Shown: positions 24,843 through 34,684 of the stretch, one piece after another
Position numbering within the stretch: the first letter of the stretch is position 1
Layout of the letters: every line of letters begins with the position of its first letter
Assembly (NCBI GenBank): GCA_002473385.1
Contig: DKTR01000104.1
Coordinates: 1-62,157, forward strand
DNA: 62,157 nucleotides
Source: Lachnospiraceae bacterium UBA7225
Lineage (GTDB): Bacteria > Bacillota > Clostridia > Lachnospirales > Lachnospiraceae
Reading direction: 5' to 3'
Position numbers and translations under genes: made by a program
Notes under the pieces: model-generated
What the model was told of the DNA's origin: nothing
The model's database searches: none
The model's input: the letters and a program-made list of their open reading frames with translations, nothing else

Positions 24843-25638
24843 CTTCGTATCTATGGGCAAGCGGTCCGGCGCCTCTGCCAAGTTCCAGACCCACCCGCAG
24901 CGCTCCTGTCACATACGCTTTTGCGGCATACACGCTTTCATAAATTGTTTTTCCCTTTGCAAGGTTACAAGCTATCGCAGAAGAAAGCGTACACCCGGTT
25001 CCATGTGAATTGGGATTTTTGACGCGCTTCATTCTGAGCCAGTAGAAATTTCCGTTTTCGCAGAGCAGATCCGCCGCATCCCCGCAGAGATGCCCGCCTT
25101 TTATGAGTAATGACCCATTATACCGTTCTGCAATTCTCTTTGCTGCTTCTATCATACATTCCTCTGAATCAATCCGGATAGCAGTACTGTTCTTATATTG
25201 ATATAACACTTCCGCTTCTGGGAGATTCGGCGTAATAATGGTTCCGAGCGGCAGCAGCTTTTCCGCAAACACCTGCATTGCCTGTTCACTCATTAATCTG
25301 TGACCGCTGGTAGATACCATTACCGGATCGATTACAATTTTTTCCGCCTGATACTGCACCATTTTTTCTGCAATTACTTCGATAATTCCGCAGTCTGGTA
25401 CCATGCCAATTTTTACAGCATCGGGACGGATATCCTGAAATACACAGTCAATCTGCTGTGCCACAAATTCCGGCGGTGTTTCCAATACCCCATAAACCCC
25501 GGTAGTATTCTGCGCAGTCAGCGCAGTAATGACACTCATTCCATAAACATTATGGGCCATCATTGTTTTCAGATCTGCCTGTATCCCGGCTCCGCCGCTG
25601 CAATCAGAGCCTGCTATTGTAAGCACTTTTGCTGTCAT
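24826..25638 (-). CDS. thiD: Hydroxymethylpyrimidine / phosphomethylpyrimidine kinase
   Basis: 270 residues of the ribokinase fold; phosphorylates HMP and HMP-P in thiamine synthesis. Landmarks: VLTIAGSDCSGGAGIQADLK, GVYGVLETPPEFVAQQ, IVIDPVMVSTSGHRL, ITPNLPEAEVL and the catalytic SHGTGCTLSSAIACNLAKG. Last gene of the thiC-thiM-thiE-thiD operon, 9 bp after thiE. AGGAGGAAGAA precedes the ATG. Confidence 0.96.
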   Translation of the reverse strand: MTAKVLTIAGSDCSGGAGIQADLKTMMAHNVYGMSVITALTAQNTTGVYGVLETPPEFVAQQIDCVFQDIRPDAVKIGMVPDCGIIEVIAEKMVQYQAEKIVIDPVMVSTSGHRLMSEQAMQVFAEKLLPLGTIITPNLPEAEVLYQYKNSTAIRIDSEECMIEAAKRIAERYNGSLLIKGGHLCGDAADLLCENGNFYWLRMKRVKNPNSHGTGCTLSSAIACNLAKGKTIYESVYAAKAYVTGALRVGLELGRGAGPLAHRYEEWTPF

Positions 25639-25647
25639 TTCTTCCTC

Positions 25648-26304
25648 CTATATTGCACCTGCTGCAGAAATTATCATTTTCTTTGAAAGTGCAAGCAGCT
25701 CCCGGCATTCTGTATCAATATGATCCGACGCAAAGATAGCAGAAACAAGTGCTACTCCGTCAATACCGGAGCCGGAAAGCTGCAGCAGATTGTGTTTATA
25801 TATGCCGCCGATCGCACAGACCGGAACTGACACTGTCCGGCAGATGGCTTTCAGTTTCTCATAGGACACGAAATCCGCATCACTTTTTGTAGAAGTTGTA
25901 AAAACTGCGCCCACACCAAGATAATCTGCTCCCTTTTTTTCCGCATCCAGAGCCTGCTGTACCGTCTGCACCGATACGCCAAGTATCTTATTGCTGCCGA
26001 TTTTTTCCCGTACGCACGCTGCCTCCATATCACTCTGTCCTACATGAACACCGTCCGCATCACACGCCAGCGCCACCTCTACATTGTCGTTGATTACAAA
26101 CGGAACCTGATACTTCTCACATACTTTTTTGATCTCCTTTGCCTCACTCAAAAAATCTGCAAAAGAGAGTTCTTTTTCCCGAAGCTGTACCATAGTTGCT
26201 CCGCCCTTTAAAGCTTCCTCAACAACCTCACAAAGTTTACGCCCGTTCAGCCACATCCGGTCCGTCACTGCATATAAAAGCATTGCATCCCTAACGGATT
26301 TCAT
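25648..26304 (-). CDS. thiE: Thiamine phosphate synthase
   Basis: About 218 residues of TIM-barrel fold; couples HMP-PP to thiazole phosphate. Landmarks: LYAVTDRMW, GGATMVQLREKELS, FVINDNVEVALACDADGVHV, DYLGVGAVFTTSTK and VCAIGGI. Start ATG 26304 with AGGAAGG upstream; it overlaps the end of thiM by 14 bp, so translation is coupled. GTG at 26313 is an alternative. Confidence 0.96.
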   Translation of the reverse strand: MKSVRDAMLLYAVTDRMWLNGRKLCEVVEEALKGGATMVQLREKELSFADFLSEAKEIKKVCEKYQVPFVINDNVEVALACDADGVHVGQSDMEAACVREKIGSNKILGVSVQTVQQALDAEKKGADYLGVGAVFTTSTKSDADFVSYEKLKAICRTVSVPVCAIGGIYKHNLLQLSGSGIDGVALVSAIFASDHIDTECRELLALSKKMIISAAGAI

Positions 26305-27115
26305 ACTTTGCACCTTCCTTCAATGCCGCATCGTCCAATTTATAAACCTCATCTATCAGATAATTCCGAAAGCTGGCATTTCCGGCGTTATGCTCTTTTC
26401 TTACAGCATCCGCCTTCTCCCCGCACAGCCCCATAACACATACTGCTGCAGCTGCGGCCTCCAGAACATGCTGCGGATTTGCGGTGATATATGCTGCCAT
26501 CATTGCTGTCAGCATACAGCCGCTTCCTGTAATCCGTGACATAATCGGTACTCCATTTTTAATCACGTACGCTTTTTGTGTATCTGCAACGATGTCTGTT
26601 GCTCCAGTAATTACGATTACCGCACCTGTCTTTTCTGAAAAGGCTTTCGCAAAAGAGATGACAGAATCCAGTGTTTCATCAGTCACCTTATCCGCAACAT
26701 CTGCATCCACCCCCTTTGTTGTTCCGCCGCCCAGCGCAAGTGTCTTAATTTCCGATATATTTCCCCTAATAACGCTGAACTTTACTTCTTCCAATAACTT
26801 ATATGCGGTGTTCGTGCGAAGCGCGGACGCACCTGCACCCACCGGATCAAGAATCACCGGATGCCCCAGCTCATTCGCTTTTTTCCCTGCTGCAATCATT
26901 GAACAGACGGTGCGCTCGTTCAGCGTTCCGATATTAATATTCAGCCCGCCGCAGACAGCAGTAATCTCCTCCACTTCCCCGATATCATCCGACATAATCG
27001 GCGAACCTCCGCACGCCAGCAGAATATTTGCGCAATCATTTACTGTCACATAATTTGTTATATTATGTATCAGCGGCATTTTTTCTCTCACATTAATAAG
27101 CATTTTTTCAAGCAT
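26291..27115 (-). CDS. thiM: Hydroxyethylthiazole kinase
   Basis: 274 residues; phosphorylates salvaged hydroxyethylthiazole. Landmarks: PLIHNITNYVTVNDCANILL, GGSPIMSDD, GVDAD, DPVGAGASALRT, VIVITGATDIVAD and ITGSGCMLTAMMAAY. No thiazole synthesis genes (thiG, thiH, thiS, thiF) are in this operon, so thiazole probably comes from salvage. AAAAGGAGAACAGAAAG precedes the ATG. Confidence 0.96.
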   Translation of the reverse strand: MLEKMLINVREKMPLIHNITNYVTVNDCANILLACGGSPIMSDDIGEVEEITAVCGGLNINIGTLNERTVCSMIAAGKKANELGHPVILDPVGAGASALRTNTAYKLLEEVKFSVIRGNISEIKTLALGGGTTKGVDADVADKVTDETLDSVISFAKAFSEKTGAVIVITGATDIVADTQKAYVIKNGVPIMSRITGSGCMLTAMMAAYITANPQHVLEAAAAAVCVMGLCGEKADAVRKEHNAGNASFRNYLIDEVYKLDDAALKEGAKYEIR

Positions 27116-27192
27116 CTTTCTGTTCTCCTTTTTTCATTTAACAATTCTGCGATTTTCCTCGTTTCAGGGATCGCCCTGCAGTTCTTACTGTC

Positions 27193-28500
27193 TCACTCAT
27201 CAAAAATGGATACAATTTCTCCCTCCAGAATCCGGTTCATATTTTTTACTGCGCAGAAATTTCCGCACATACTGCAGGTATCCTCTTTTTCCGGTTTCGA
27301 AGAAGCACGATACCGTCCCGCCTTTTCGGGATCCATTGCCAGGCGGAACATTTCCTCCCAGTTGAGCTGTTTCCGTGCAAGGCTCATCTGGTTGTCCCAG
27401 TCTGCCGCTCCCGGTATCCCTTTCGCAATATCTGCTGCATGCGCTGCTATGCGGGCGGCAATAATCCCCTCCTTTACATCGTCTACATCCGGCAGGCGAA
27501 GATGCTCCGCCGGTGTCACATAACACAGGAATGAAGCGCCATTCATCGCCGCTACCGCCCCGCCGATTGCAGAGGTGATGTGATCGTATCCGGGAGCAAC
27601 ATCCGTCACAATCGGTCCCAGAACATAAAAAGGCGCGCCATGACACAATGTTTTCTCAATTTCCATATTCGCAGCGATCTGATTGAGCGGCATATGACCC
27701 GGTCCCTCGATCATCACCTGGACATCCTTTTCCCACGCCCGCTTCGTCAGTTCTCCAAGCGCAATCAGTTCCTCAATCTGCGCAGCGTCTGTACCATCCG
27801 CAATGGATCCCGGTCTGCACGCATCACCTAAGCTTAATGTGACATCATATTCACGGCAAATTTCCAGAATCTCATCAAAATGCTCATAAAACGGATTCTC
27901 CTTTCCTGTCATTTCCATCCATGCAAAGATAATAGAGCCGCCGCGTGAAACAATATTTGTCAACCGCTTATTTCTCTTAAACTTATGTGCAGTTTCTTTG
28001 TTGATGCCGCAGTGAATTGTCATAAAGTCTACGCCATCCTCCGCATGCATCCGCACGATATCCAGCCATTCCTCAGACGATATTTTGATCAGAGGCTTAT
28101 GATAATACACTACCGCATCATAAATCGGTACCGTACCGATCATCGCCGGGCACTTGTCCGTCAGCATCCGGCGGAATTTTCCCGTATCCCCATAAGAGCT
28201 GAGATCCATGATTGCCTCCGCTCCCATGGAAATTGCGCGCTCCACCTTCTGCAGCTCCATTTCCAGATCCTTGCAGTCTCTGGAGGTTCCGAGATTTACA
28301 TTAATCTTTGTTTTAAGCATAGAGCCGATCCCGTTCGGAGAAATACTCTTATGATTTTTGTTGCAGGGAATAATTGCTTTTCCCTCCGCCATCAATTCTG
28401 CAAGCCGCGCTGCCGGAATACCTTCTTTTTGCGCTACAGCTTCCATCTGTGCAGTGATAATTCCTCTGCGTGCCGCATCCATCTGTGTTGTGTATTGCAT
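27193..28500 (-). CDS. thiC: Phosphomethylpyrimidine synthase
   Basis: 435 residues from the ATG at 28500 (GGAAGGGAAAAAC upstream). It converts aminoimidazole ribotide to HMP-P by radical SAM chemistry. The C-terminal cluster motif CSMCGNFC (CxxCxxxxC) and conserved SLGDACRPG, IEGPGHMPLNQI and VLGPIVTDVAPGYDHI are present. The length is that of the short clostridial form. Reading further upstream in frame would run into the terminator of the riboswitch, so that longer frame is not used. Confidence 0.96.
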   Translation of the reverse strand: MQYTTQMDAARRGIITAQMEAVAQKEGIPAARLAELMAEGKAIIPCNKNHKSISPNGIGSMLKTKINVNLGTSRDCKDLEMELQKVERAISMGAEAIMDLSSYGDTGKFRRMLTDKCPAMIGTVPIYDAVVYYHKPLIKISSEEWLDIVRMHAEDGVDFMTIHCGINKETAHKFKRNKRLTNIVSRGGSIIFAWMEMTGKENPFYEHFDEILEICREYDVTLSLGDACRPGSIADGTDAAQIEELIALGELTKRAWEKDVQVMIEGPGHMPLNQIAANMEIEKTLCHGAPFYVLGPIVTDVAPGYDHITSAIGGAVAAMNGASFLCYVTPAEHLRLPDVDDVKEGIIAARIAAHAADIAKGIPGAADWDNQMSLARKQLNWEEMFRLAMDPEKAGRYRASSKPEKEDTCSMCGNFCAVKNMNRILEGEIVSIFDE

Positions 28501-28601
28501 GTTTTTCCCTTCCGATACAAGAGAGCCGTACTGCGTGCGTATTACCGTGAAATGTTTTGCCTTATAGAAATCTACCGGGAGCTTCTGAATACTTTCCTTT
28601 G

Positions 28602-28635
28602 AAAACAAAAAGGGAAACACTGATTCGTGTCTCCC
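28602..28635 (-). terminator. Riboswitch-controlled terminator of thiC
   Basis: On the minus strand GGGAGACAC (28635-28627) pairs with GTGTTTCCC (28620-28612), followed by TTTTTGTTTT. It lies between the TPP aptamer and thiC, so ligand binding would cause premature termination. Confidence 0.88.
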
Positions 28636-28653
28636 AAATAATACAATTTCCAC

Positions 28654-28740
28654 TACTTCCTACGTTGGCATTATCCAAATTAGGTTAAAGGGTCGAAGTT
28701 CGATTACTTCCTCTCAGCCTGCTTCACAAGCTCCCCTGTA
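28654..28740 (-). promoter_or_regulatory. TPP riboswitch (thiC operon)
   Basis: Reverse strand has ACAGGGGAGC, GGCTGAGAGG, GACCCTTTAACCTAATTTGG, ATAATGCCAACGTAGGAAGT: the ordered TPP aptamer blocks. With the terminator at 28602-28635 it fills most of the 354-bp gap between thiC and the ROK gene; the rest (28741-28854) shows only AT-rich promoter-like sequence. Confidence 0.95.
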
Positions 28741-28854
28741 TCTCTATTTATTTTGTAGTTAACAGCATACCATGACAAAGTCCCGCTGTCAAGATATGGT
28801 TTCTTGTTTCCTCATAATGCACAATTTTCAAAGAATACCCGAAACATAACCGTT

Positions 28855-29985
28855 TTACACTTTACTGATAAACGATTCTATGATCGACAGAGCTCCGCCC
28901 ACAGCAGCCGCCTCTACCTTATAATGACAAAGCTGCAGACTGTCCTCTGCCAGTTCAAATATATAATGCTCTTCTACTTTTTTCTTCAGCCGTTCAAAAT
29001 ATGGCTCAAGAAAACTCCCTACATATCCTCCCAGGATAATGGGCTGATTTGTCGTTGTCAGTATGTTGCACAAAAGAATGGCCAGATACCCCAGATACTC
29101 CTCAAACGCATCTTTAAAACGACTGTCCCCATCCTCCATCTGTTCAAAAAAGGTTTCTAATTTCCCATCCTCCGTCAGCTCTGACAGCACCAGTGCTGAT
29201 CCATATGCATCAAAATGCCCCCTTTTTCCACAATAACAGGTTCTTCCATTTGGCACAATACAGACATGTCCGATTTCTCCGTTGCGTCCGTTGACTCCGG
29301 CATTTCCTGCCACAATTTCATTGTTGCAGACATAAGCGCCTCCCACCGTATTGCTAAGCGCCAGATAAGTAAAAGAATCCGGTGTATTCTGAGAATAAAG
29401 TTCTGCCATACATGCCGCTGCCGCATCACTAAAAAAATACATTGGCACTTTCATGTCCGCCGGCACTCCCAGCCGGATAGAATTTTCGATTCCCAGGATT
29501 CTGGCATAATACAAATGCTCCTGACTTTCATCCACAATCCCCGGCAGCGATACGCCCATCCCAATCAGCTTATCCAATTCCAGACCTTTCTGCCCTAAAT
29601 ATTCCTGGACAAACTCATATACTTCTCTGCAATAAGCATGCTCCATGCGAAATTCTTTTCGTATGCGGATGTGATCCAAAACTGCCCCTTTTACATTTAC
29701 TAGCGCAAATCCAATATGATGTTTTGTCACATTGATGCCCAATGCATATTTGATATCCGTATTGGCATTCAGCATAACTGCCTTTCTTCCGCCGCTGGAT
29801 GCCCGGGTCCCGGTTTCCAGAATCAGATTTTTCTCCATCAGCTCACTTGCGATCTGACCTACTGTAGGGGTACTCAAACGAAGCGCCATCGCAATTTCCG
29901 GTTTGGTTACGTCATCTGTTTTTAAAATATATCGATATATCATTCTTCTATTTTGGCGTTTTACTTCCGCTGCACTAAGTTTCAT
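28855..29985 (-). CDS. ROK-family (NagC/XylR-type) regulator
   Basis: 376 residues from the ATG at 29985. An N-terminal winged HTH (NRRMIYRYILKTDDVTKPEI, then AMALRLSTPTVGQIASELME) precedes a ROK sugar-kinase-like domain with LGINVTKHHIGFALVN, GMGVSLPGIVD and the zinc motif GHVCIVPNGRTCYCGKRGHFD (CxCGxxGC variant with final Asp in place of Cys). It is therefore a repressor-type ROK protein. It is the last gene of the second sugar unit, 102 bp after the permease gene, and probably controls it. Confidence 0.9.
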   Translation of the reverse strand: MKLSAAEVKRQNRRMIYRYILKTDDVTKPEIAMALRLSTPTVGQIASELMEKNLILETGTRASSGGRKAVMLNANTDIKYALGINVTKHHIGFALVNVKGAVLDHIRIRKEFRMEHAYCREVYEFVQEYLGQKGLELDKLIGMGVSLPGIVDESQEHLYYARILGIENSIRLGVPADMKVPMYFFSDAAAACMAELYSQNTPDSFTYLALSNTVGGAYVCNNEIVAGNAGVNGRNGEIGHVCIVPNGRTCYCGKRGHFDAYGSALVLSELTEDGKLETFFEQMEDGDSRFKDAFEEYLGYLAILLCNILTTTNQPIILGGYVGSFLEPYFERLKKKVEEHYIFELAEDSLQLCHYKVEAAAVGGALSIIESFISKV

Positions 29986-30087
29986 ACCTTTTCTCCCACG
30001 TTTGTCCACTATCTGTAAAAGTTGGATGTTATTAAATGACACTCTAAATATACCATGAAACTTTACTGCATTGCAAGACGATCTGCC

Positions 30088-31053
30088 TTAGTTTCGGTCT
30101 ATGAAAATCACAATATTGCTTACAATAACCGCACAGACAAATACCAGACCTTTGATGATCCACTGCCAGTATTCAATAACTCCCAGCATGACCAGACCAT
30201 TGGCCAGAATGCCTATAATAAAAGAGCCCACCAGAACATTTAATACGTTTCCCTTGCCGCCCTGCAGGGACACGCCTCCCAGCACAGCTGCAGTGAGAAC
30301 CTCCATCTCAAAACCGGATCCTACCGATGACATGCCGGATCCGAGACGCGCTGCCATCAAAATACCGGCAATACCGGAAACGAATGCGGAACATACAAAA
30401 GTACCAATCACGATTCCTACTGTACTGATGCCTGATAAACGTGATGCCTCTTTATTGCCTCCTACCGCATAGATTCTTCTTCCAATATAGGTTTTATTCA
30501 AAATAAGATATCCCAGAATAAACATCAGGATAAGAATCACTACAGGAAACGGAATTAAATCAGCCAAAAATCCCTGCCCCAGAAACTTAAACCGGTCAGA
30601 CAGACCGCTGATAGCTGAACCGCCTGTCATCAGGTAAGTACAGCCTTTGATAATCGTCTGCATTGCCAGGGTAGTAATCAGAGACGGTACTTTTCCAATC
30701 GCCGTAACCGTCCCGGAAATGACACCAAATAAAGTGCTTACCGCAAGTGCGATCAGACAGGCGGCCCAGATCGGTACATTACATTTTGTCATGAGGACTG
30801 CCGACAGGCAGCCGCTGAATGCCAGGATCGATCCTACCGAAATATCTATTTCTCCTACCAGTAATACCATAGTCATGCCAACTGCAGCGATTCCGTAAAA
30901 AGAAACCTGGCGGCTTACCAGAAAAAGATTATCCACCGTCATGAAATTCGGGCACTTTACTGCAAAAAAAGCAATTTCCACCAGCAGGATAACCAGGATG
31001 CCATATTTTTCATAAAATGATGCTATCTGTTTCGAATGCGTTTTCTTATTCAT
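30088..31053 (-). CDS. RbsC-type ABC sugar permease (system 1)
   Basis: 321 residues, about 8-10 membrane segments, with the RbsC family motif GEIDISVGSILAFSGCLSAV near the start and VGGNKEASRLSGISTVG (EAA-like coupling loop, contacts the ATPase) in the middle. It forms the membrane pore for the binding protein of 32675-33709. AGAGAGGAGAGATAGGAATC precedes the ATG. 32 bp after the ATPase gene. Confidence 0.93.
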   Translation of the reverse strand: MNKKTHSKQIASFYEKYGILVILLVEIAFFAVKCPNFMTVDNLFLVSRQVSFYGIAAVGMTMVLLVGEIDISVGSILAFSGCLSAVLMTKCNVPIWAACLIALAVSTLFGVISGTVTAIGKVPSLITTLAMQTIIKGCTYLMTGGSAISGLSDRFKFLGQGFLADLIPFPVVILILMFILGYLILNKTYIGRRIYAVGGNKEASRLSGISTVGIVIGTFVCSAFVSGIAGILMAARLGSGMSSVGSGFEMEVLTAAVLGGVSLQGGKGNVLNVLVGSFIIGILANGLVMLGVIEYWQWIIKGLVFVCAVIVSNIVIFIDRN

Positions 31054-31085
31054 GATTCCTATCTCTCCTCTCTATGATATGCGAA

Positions 31086-32591
31086 CTATATGCCAAATCC
31101 AGAGGCCAACGTCAGAATTTTTTCCTGAGTTGCATCCTGATAACGTAATTCGCCTGTTAATTTTCCTTCATGCATAACAAGGATCCTGTCTGTCAGATTT
31201 AAAATCTCAGACATTTCAGAGGAAACTACAATCATGCTTTTACCCTCTGCTTTCAGTTTAAATAAAAAGTCATAAATTTCTTTTTTGGCACCCACATCAA
31301 TTCCTCTGGTCGGCTCATCAAACAGAAAAATATCACAGGTCGTGGACAACCACTTTGCCAAAACCACTTTCTGCTGATTGCCGCCGGACAAATCTGAAAC
31401 TGGCTTTGATAATGAAGAATTCTTTATTGACAGCAGTTTCACACTGTCATCCAGCTGCTTCTTTTCCCTGCTCCTGGAGATCAGTAAAAATTTACACAGC
31501 TTTTTAATAATCGTAATAGTCATATTATGGGCAATCGGCAAAAATAGCATCAGACCTTCTCTCTTCCGATCCTCCGGGATCAATGCAATCCCATTAGCAA
31601 TCCCATCTCCCGGCTTTCGTATAACGGATTTTTTTCCATGAACAAAAATTTCTCCTGCACTCACATGATCCGCCCCAAAGATCGCACGCAGGATCTCGGT
31701 ACGTCCTGCGCCCACCAAACCTGCCAGCCCCAGGATCTCCCCCTGCTTTAATTCAAAACTGATATCCTTAATATATTTGTTAGTCAGATGCTCCAGCTTC
31801 AGTACCGTTTTTGCCCCTTCATAATCAAAATCTTTCCCCCTTAGCGGAAACTCCTGGGACAGCTCCCGGCCGATCATAAGGGAAATCAATTCTTCCCGTG
31901 TTGTCTCTGAAACTGCCATAGTCTTAATATGCTTTGCATCCCGCAAAACAGAGATCCGGTCGCATATCTGAAAAATCTCCTCCAACCGGTGAGAAATATA
32001 AATAATGGCAATTCCCTCCGCCTTCAGTTTCCGGATAACCTGAAATAACAGCTCTACCTCTTTATTCGTGATAGGAGCAGTAGGTTCATCGAGGATCAGC
32101 ACCTGGCTGTTTTCAAGAAGAGCTTTTGCTATTTCCACCAGCTGACAGTATGCCACCGAAAGGTCTTTTATCTTTTTGGTGCAATCAATCGATACACCCA
32201 TCTCCCGAAAAATTTCTTCGCTCTTTTTTATCATGGTTCTCCGGTCAATAAATACACCCTTCCGGATCTCCTTTCCCACAAAGAGATTCTCATATACCGG
32301 AAGTTCCGCAACCAGATTAAACTCCTGGTAAACCATCCCGATTCCCAATTCTTTTGCCTGTACCGGTGTCAGTGATGATAATTGCTTTCCATTGATGGTT
32401 ATAGTACCCTCCGTAGGTGACACGGCACCTGCAATCATCTTGCTCAAAGTTGATTTTCCGGCGCCGTTTTCTCCTATCAGCGCATGTACTTCTCCTTTTC
32501 GAAAAGACAGGCTGACATGATCCAGCGCCAACGTAGTTCCATATGTTTTTGTTAAATTCTCAATGATGAGAATATCCTGATTCTCTTTCAT
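31086..32591 (-). CDS. RbsA-type sugar ABC ATPase (system 1)
   Basis: 501 residues with two fused ABC domains. First domain: Walker A GENGAGKSTLSKM and Walker B VLILDEPTAPI. Second domain: degenerate Walker A GLVGAGRTEILR, signature LSGGNQQKVVLAKW and Walker B IFLFDEPTRGIDVG. The active site arrangement is that of RbsA/MglA. Start 32591 is taken because AGGTGATTTCT precedes it; an upstream ATG at 32654 would run into the intercistronic hairpin at 32620-32657. Confidence 0.94.
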   Translation of the reverse strand: MKENQDILIIENLTKTYGTTLALDHVSLSFRKGEVHALIGENGAGKSTLSKMIAGAVSPTEGTITINGKQLSSLTPVQAKELGIGMVYQEFNLVAELPVYENLFVGKEIRKGVFIDRRTMIKKSEEIFREMGVSIDCTKKIKDLSVAYCQLVEIAKALLENSQVLILDEPTAPITNKEVELLFQVIRKLKAEGIAIIYISHRLEEIFQICDRISVLRDAKHIKTMAVSETTREELISLMIGRELSQEFPLRGKDFDYEGAKTVLKLEHLTNKYIKDISFELKQGEILGLAGLVGAGRTEILRAIFGADHVSAGEIFVHGKKSVIRKPGDGIANGIALIPEDRKREGLMLFLPIAHNMTITIIKKLCKFLLISRSREKKQLDDSVKLLSIKNSSLSKPVSDLSGGNQQKVVLAKWLSTTCDIFLFDEPTRGIDVGAKKEIYDFLFKLKAEGKSMIVVSSEMSEILNLTDRILVMHEGKLTGELRYQDATQEKILTLASGFGI

Positions 32592-32619
32592 AGAAATCAC
32601 CTGCCAATTCATTATAATG

Positions 32620-32657
32620 GAAATGCGGTACTGCGCCTTCTTGCAATACCGCATTTC
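32620..32657 (-). other. Intercistronic hairpin after binding protein gene 1
   Basis: GAAATGCGGTA (32620-32630) pairs perfectly with TACCGCATTTC (32647-32657). It lies right after the binding protein stop (32675) and before the ATPase start. No T-run follows, so it more likely protects the upstream mRNA or attenuates. Confidence 0.8.
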
Positions 32658-32674
32658 TTTCGTCAGTCAAGCTT

Positions 32675-33709
32675 CTATTTCTGGTTATTTACAAATTCAA
32701 TCAAATCCTCACTTATCACATATTCCGGCTCTCTTGAACGATATTCTTCCACATTATCAATGGTAACAGCCATTGTGGTAATGGGGAACGGATCGTCATA
32801 TTCCATACCGAGTATGATCTTCACCATATTCTCAACCCAGTAAAAACCGATTTCCGAAACAAATCTGTCATTAGCCACATCGCAGCGGAATACAGTATCC
32901 TGTGCAACCAGCTCCAGTGCTTCGTCGGTTCCGTCACAAGCTCCAAGGAATACATCCGACAGATCCAGCCCTGAACTGTTCAAGGCCTCGTAAGCAGCCA
33001 GACCATACTGGTCGCCTAAAGCCAGCACCATTTTGATATCCGGATTTGCCTGGAGCGCAGACTCTGTTGCACTGATACAAGTTGTCGCATCTGTTGCCGC
33101 CACATCGATCCACTCAATATTTTCAGCGCCATAACCCTCTTCGGCTGCCTCGATCCATCCTCTGGAACGTTCGATAGATGCCTCTTCCTGCGGAGATGTA
33201 ATACTAAGCACTTTGATTTTTTCGCCGCCAAAATGATCCTCTGCCCACTGAGCCGCACATTCACCGAGGCTATGTCCCCAGGTGTATTCATCATATCCAA
33301 AATAAGTAGTCGCTCCTACAGAACGGTCATAGGGATATACTCCTACCGGAATCCCCTTATCCAAAGCTGCTCCCAGTGTGTCCTTCATTGCTGCCAGCGA
33401 AACCGCCTGGCAAAGAATGCCATCTACACCGCTTGAGATATAATTTTCTACATTAGTTACCTGTTTTGCCACCTCCATATTGCCGCCGTCTGTAATCAGC
33501 ATATTAATATTTGTCTGCCTGATAAACTCTTCATATCCCACAACCAGATTCGCCATAAACTCCTGCTCAAAGGACATTACGCAAGCACCAATTGTCAGAT
33601 CTGATAAGTCAACCACCGGCACTTCTTCCGCCGCAGCGGTAAAGGATGTGAGTGAAGCTGTCATAGCCGCAGCAGCCATCATAGAGATTAATTTTTTTGT
33701 GTGTTTCAT
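32675..33709 (-). CDS. Sugar-binding protein of ABC system 1
   Basis: 344 residues of the RbsB/type I periplasmic-binding fold. The signal peptide is MKHTKKLISMMAAAAMTASL followed by TSFTAAA and mature EEVPVVDLSD. Core motifs are LTIGACVMSFEQEFMANLVV, NYISSGVDGILCQAVS and DKGIPVGVYPYDR. No lipobox cysteine is found, which is unusual for a monoderm. Start 33709 is taken (GGGAGGGAATAAC upstream). It follows the MBL gene by 67 bp. Confidence 0.92.
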   Translation of the reverse strand: MKHTKKLISMMAAAAMTASLTSFTAAAEEVPVVDLSDLTIGACVMSFEQEFMANLVVGYEEFIRQTNINMLITDGGNMEVAKQVTNVENYISSGVDGILCQAVSLAAMKDTLGAALDKGIPVGVYPYDRSVGATTYFGYDEYTWGHSLGECAAQWAEDHFGGEKIKVLSITSPQEEASIERSRGWIEAAEEGYGAENIEWIDVAATDATTCISATESALQANPDIKMVLALGDQYGLAAYEALNSSGLDLSDVFLGACDGTDEALELVAQDTVFRCDVANDRFVSEIGFYWVENMVKIILGMEYDDPFPITTMAVTIDNVEEYRSREPEYVISEDLIEFVNNQK

Positions 33710-33776
33710 GTTATTCCCTCCCTTAATAATATTGTTTTTTATATGATCTGAACCGGCACCATACCGGTGAATCATC

Positions 33777-34604
33777 TTAATCATAATATTCCAGCGGCGC
33801 TTTGCGCAGCGTAGAAAACTGCTCCATATCATGTCCGAACAAAATCCTGCAATTATGTTCTTTACAGTACTTTTCAATTGTCCTTGCTGTCCTTACATAT
33901 CCGACAGTGTCATACACGATACCGGGCAAATGAACCGGAGGACCATAATTCTCTGAACTATATAAAGCATCAGATACAAGAAGAAAACTCCCGCTGTTTT
34001 CCAGGTCCACCCTCAAAGCCAGCATTCCCCAGCTATGTCCCGACCCCAGATTTAAAATGGTAAGACCATCCGCAACAGGTACTTCAAATTCTTCTTCTGT
34101 CACCGTTCTCCACTGAAGATCAGCCTTAATAATTGCCCGGATATCTGAAGGAATATGTACATCCAAAGGTTCTTTTAACACGTAATTCCGCAGAGTGGTA
34201 GTAATCTCCTTATCATTTACATAAACAAGTGCCTTCTGAAACATCGAAAGACATCCTGCATGGTCATTATGAAGGTGAGACATTACCACCGTATTGATAT
34301 CTTCCGGCGTTAACCCCAATTCTTTTAAGCGATCCGGCAATAATCCATTCACCGGATACTCATAAGGGGAGCGCTCCAGCATATCTGACGGCCAGTTTAC
34401 AGCATAATCAGGATCGCATGCCGTATCAAACAGTACATATCCCTCCTCACACTCAAACAAAAAAGTCTGAATTGGAATTTTAATATACGTTGACAGCTTA
34501 TGCGGTTCTTTGAATGTAGCCGCATTATACCCTGCGAGCATCGTAGATTTATCATTGTATTGAACACCGTGATCCAACACATACATTTTCTTTACCTTAT
34601 TCAC
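33777..34604 (-). CDS. MBL-fold metallohydrolase (lactonase-like)
   Basis: 275 residues from a GTG at 34604 (GGGAG about 10 nt upstream); an ATG at 34586 (MYVLDHG) is the alternative. The zinc motif is HLHNDHAG (HxHxDH), with further ligands in GSGHSWGM, LLVSDAL and GHDMEQ. It resembles the N-acyl-homoserine lactonase/hydrolase group. In a sugar importer operon a sugar-lactone substrate is plausible but not shown. It heads the unit MBL, binding protein, ATPase, permease, ROK. Confidence 0.82.
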   Translation of the reverse strand: MNKVKKMYVLDHGVQYNDKSTMLAGYNAATFKEPHKLSTYIKIPIQTFLFECEEGYVLFDTACDPDYAVNWPSDMLERSPYEYPVNGLLPDRLKELGLTPEDINTVVMSHLHNDHAGCLSMFQKALVYVNDKEITTTLRNYVLKEPLDVHIPSDIRAIIKADLQWRTVTEEEFEVPVADGLTILNLGSGHSWGMLALRVDLENSGSFLLVSDALYSSENYGPPVHLPGIVYDTVGYVRTARTIEKYCKEHNCRILFGHDMEQFSTLRKAPLEYYD

Positions 34605-34684
34605 ACATTTTCTCTCCCTTCCATATCTCAAATATTTTATTAATCTTTTTATTATATACTTTATTAAACCATTTAATTTATTTA

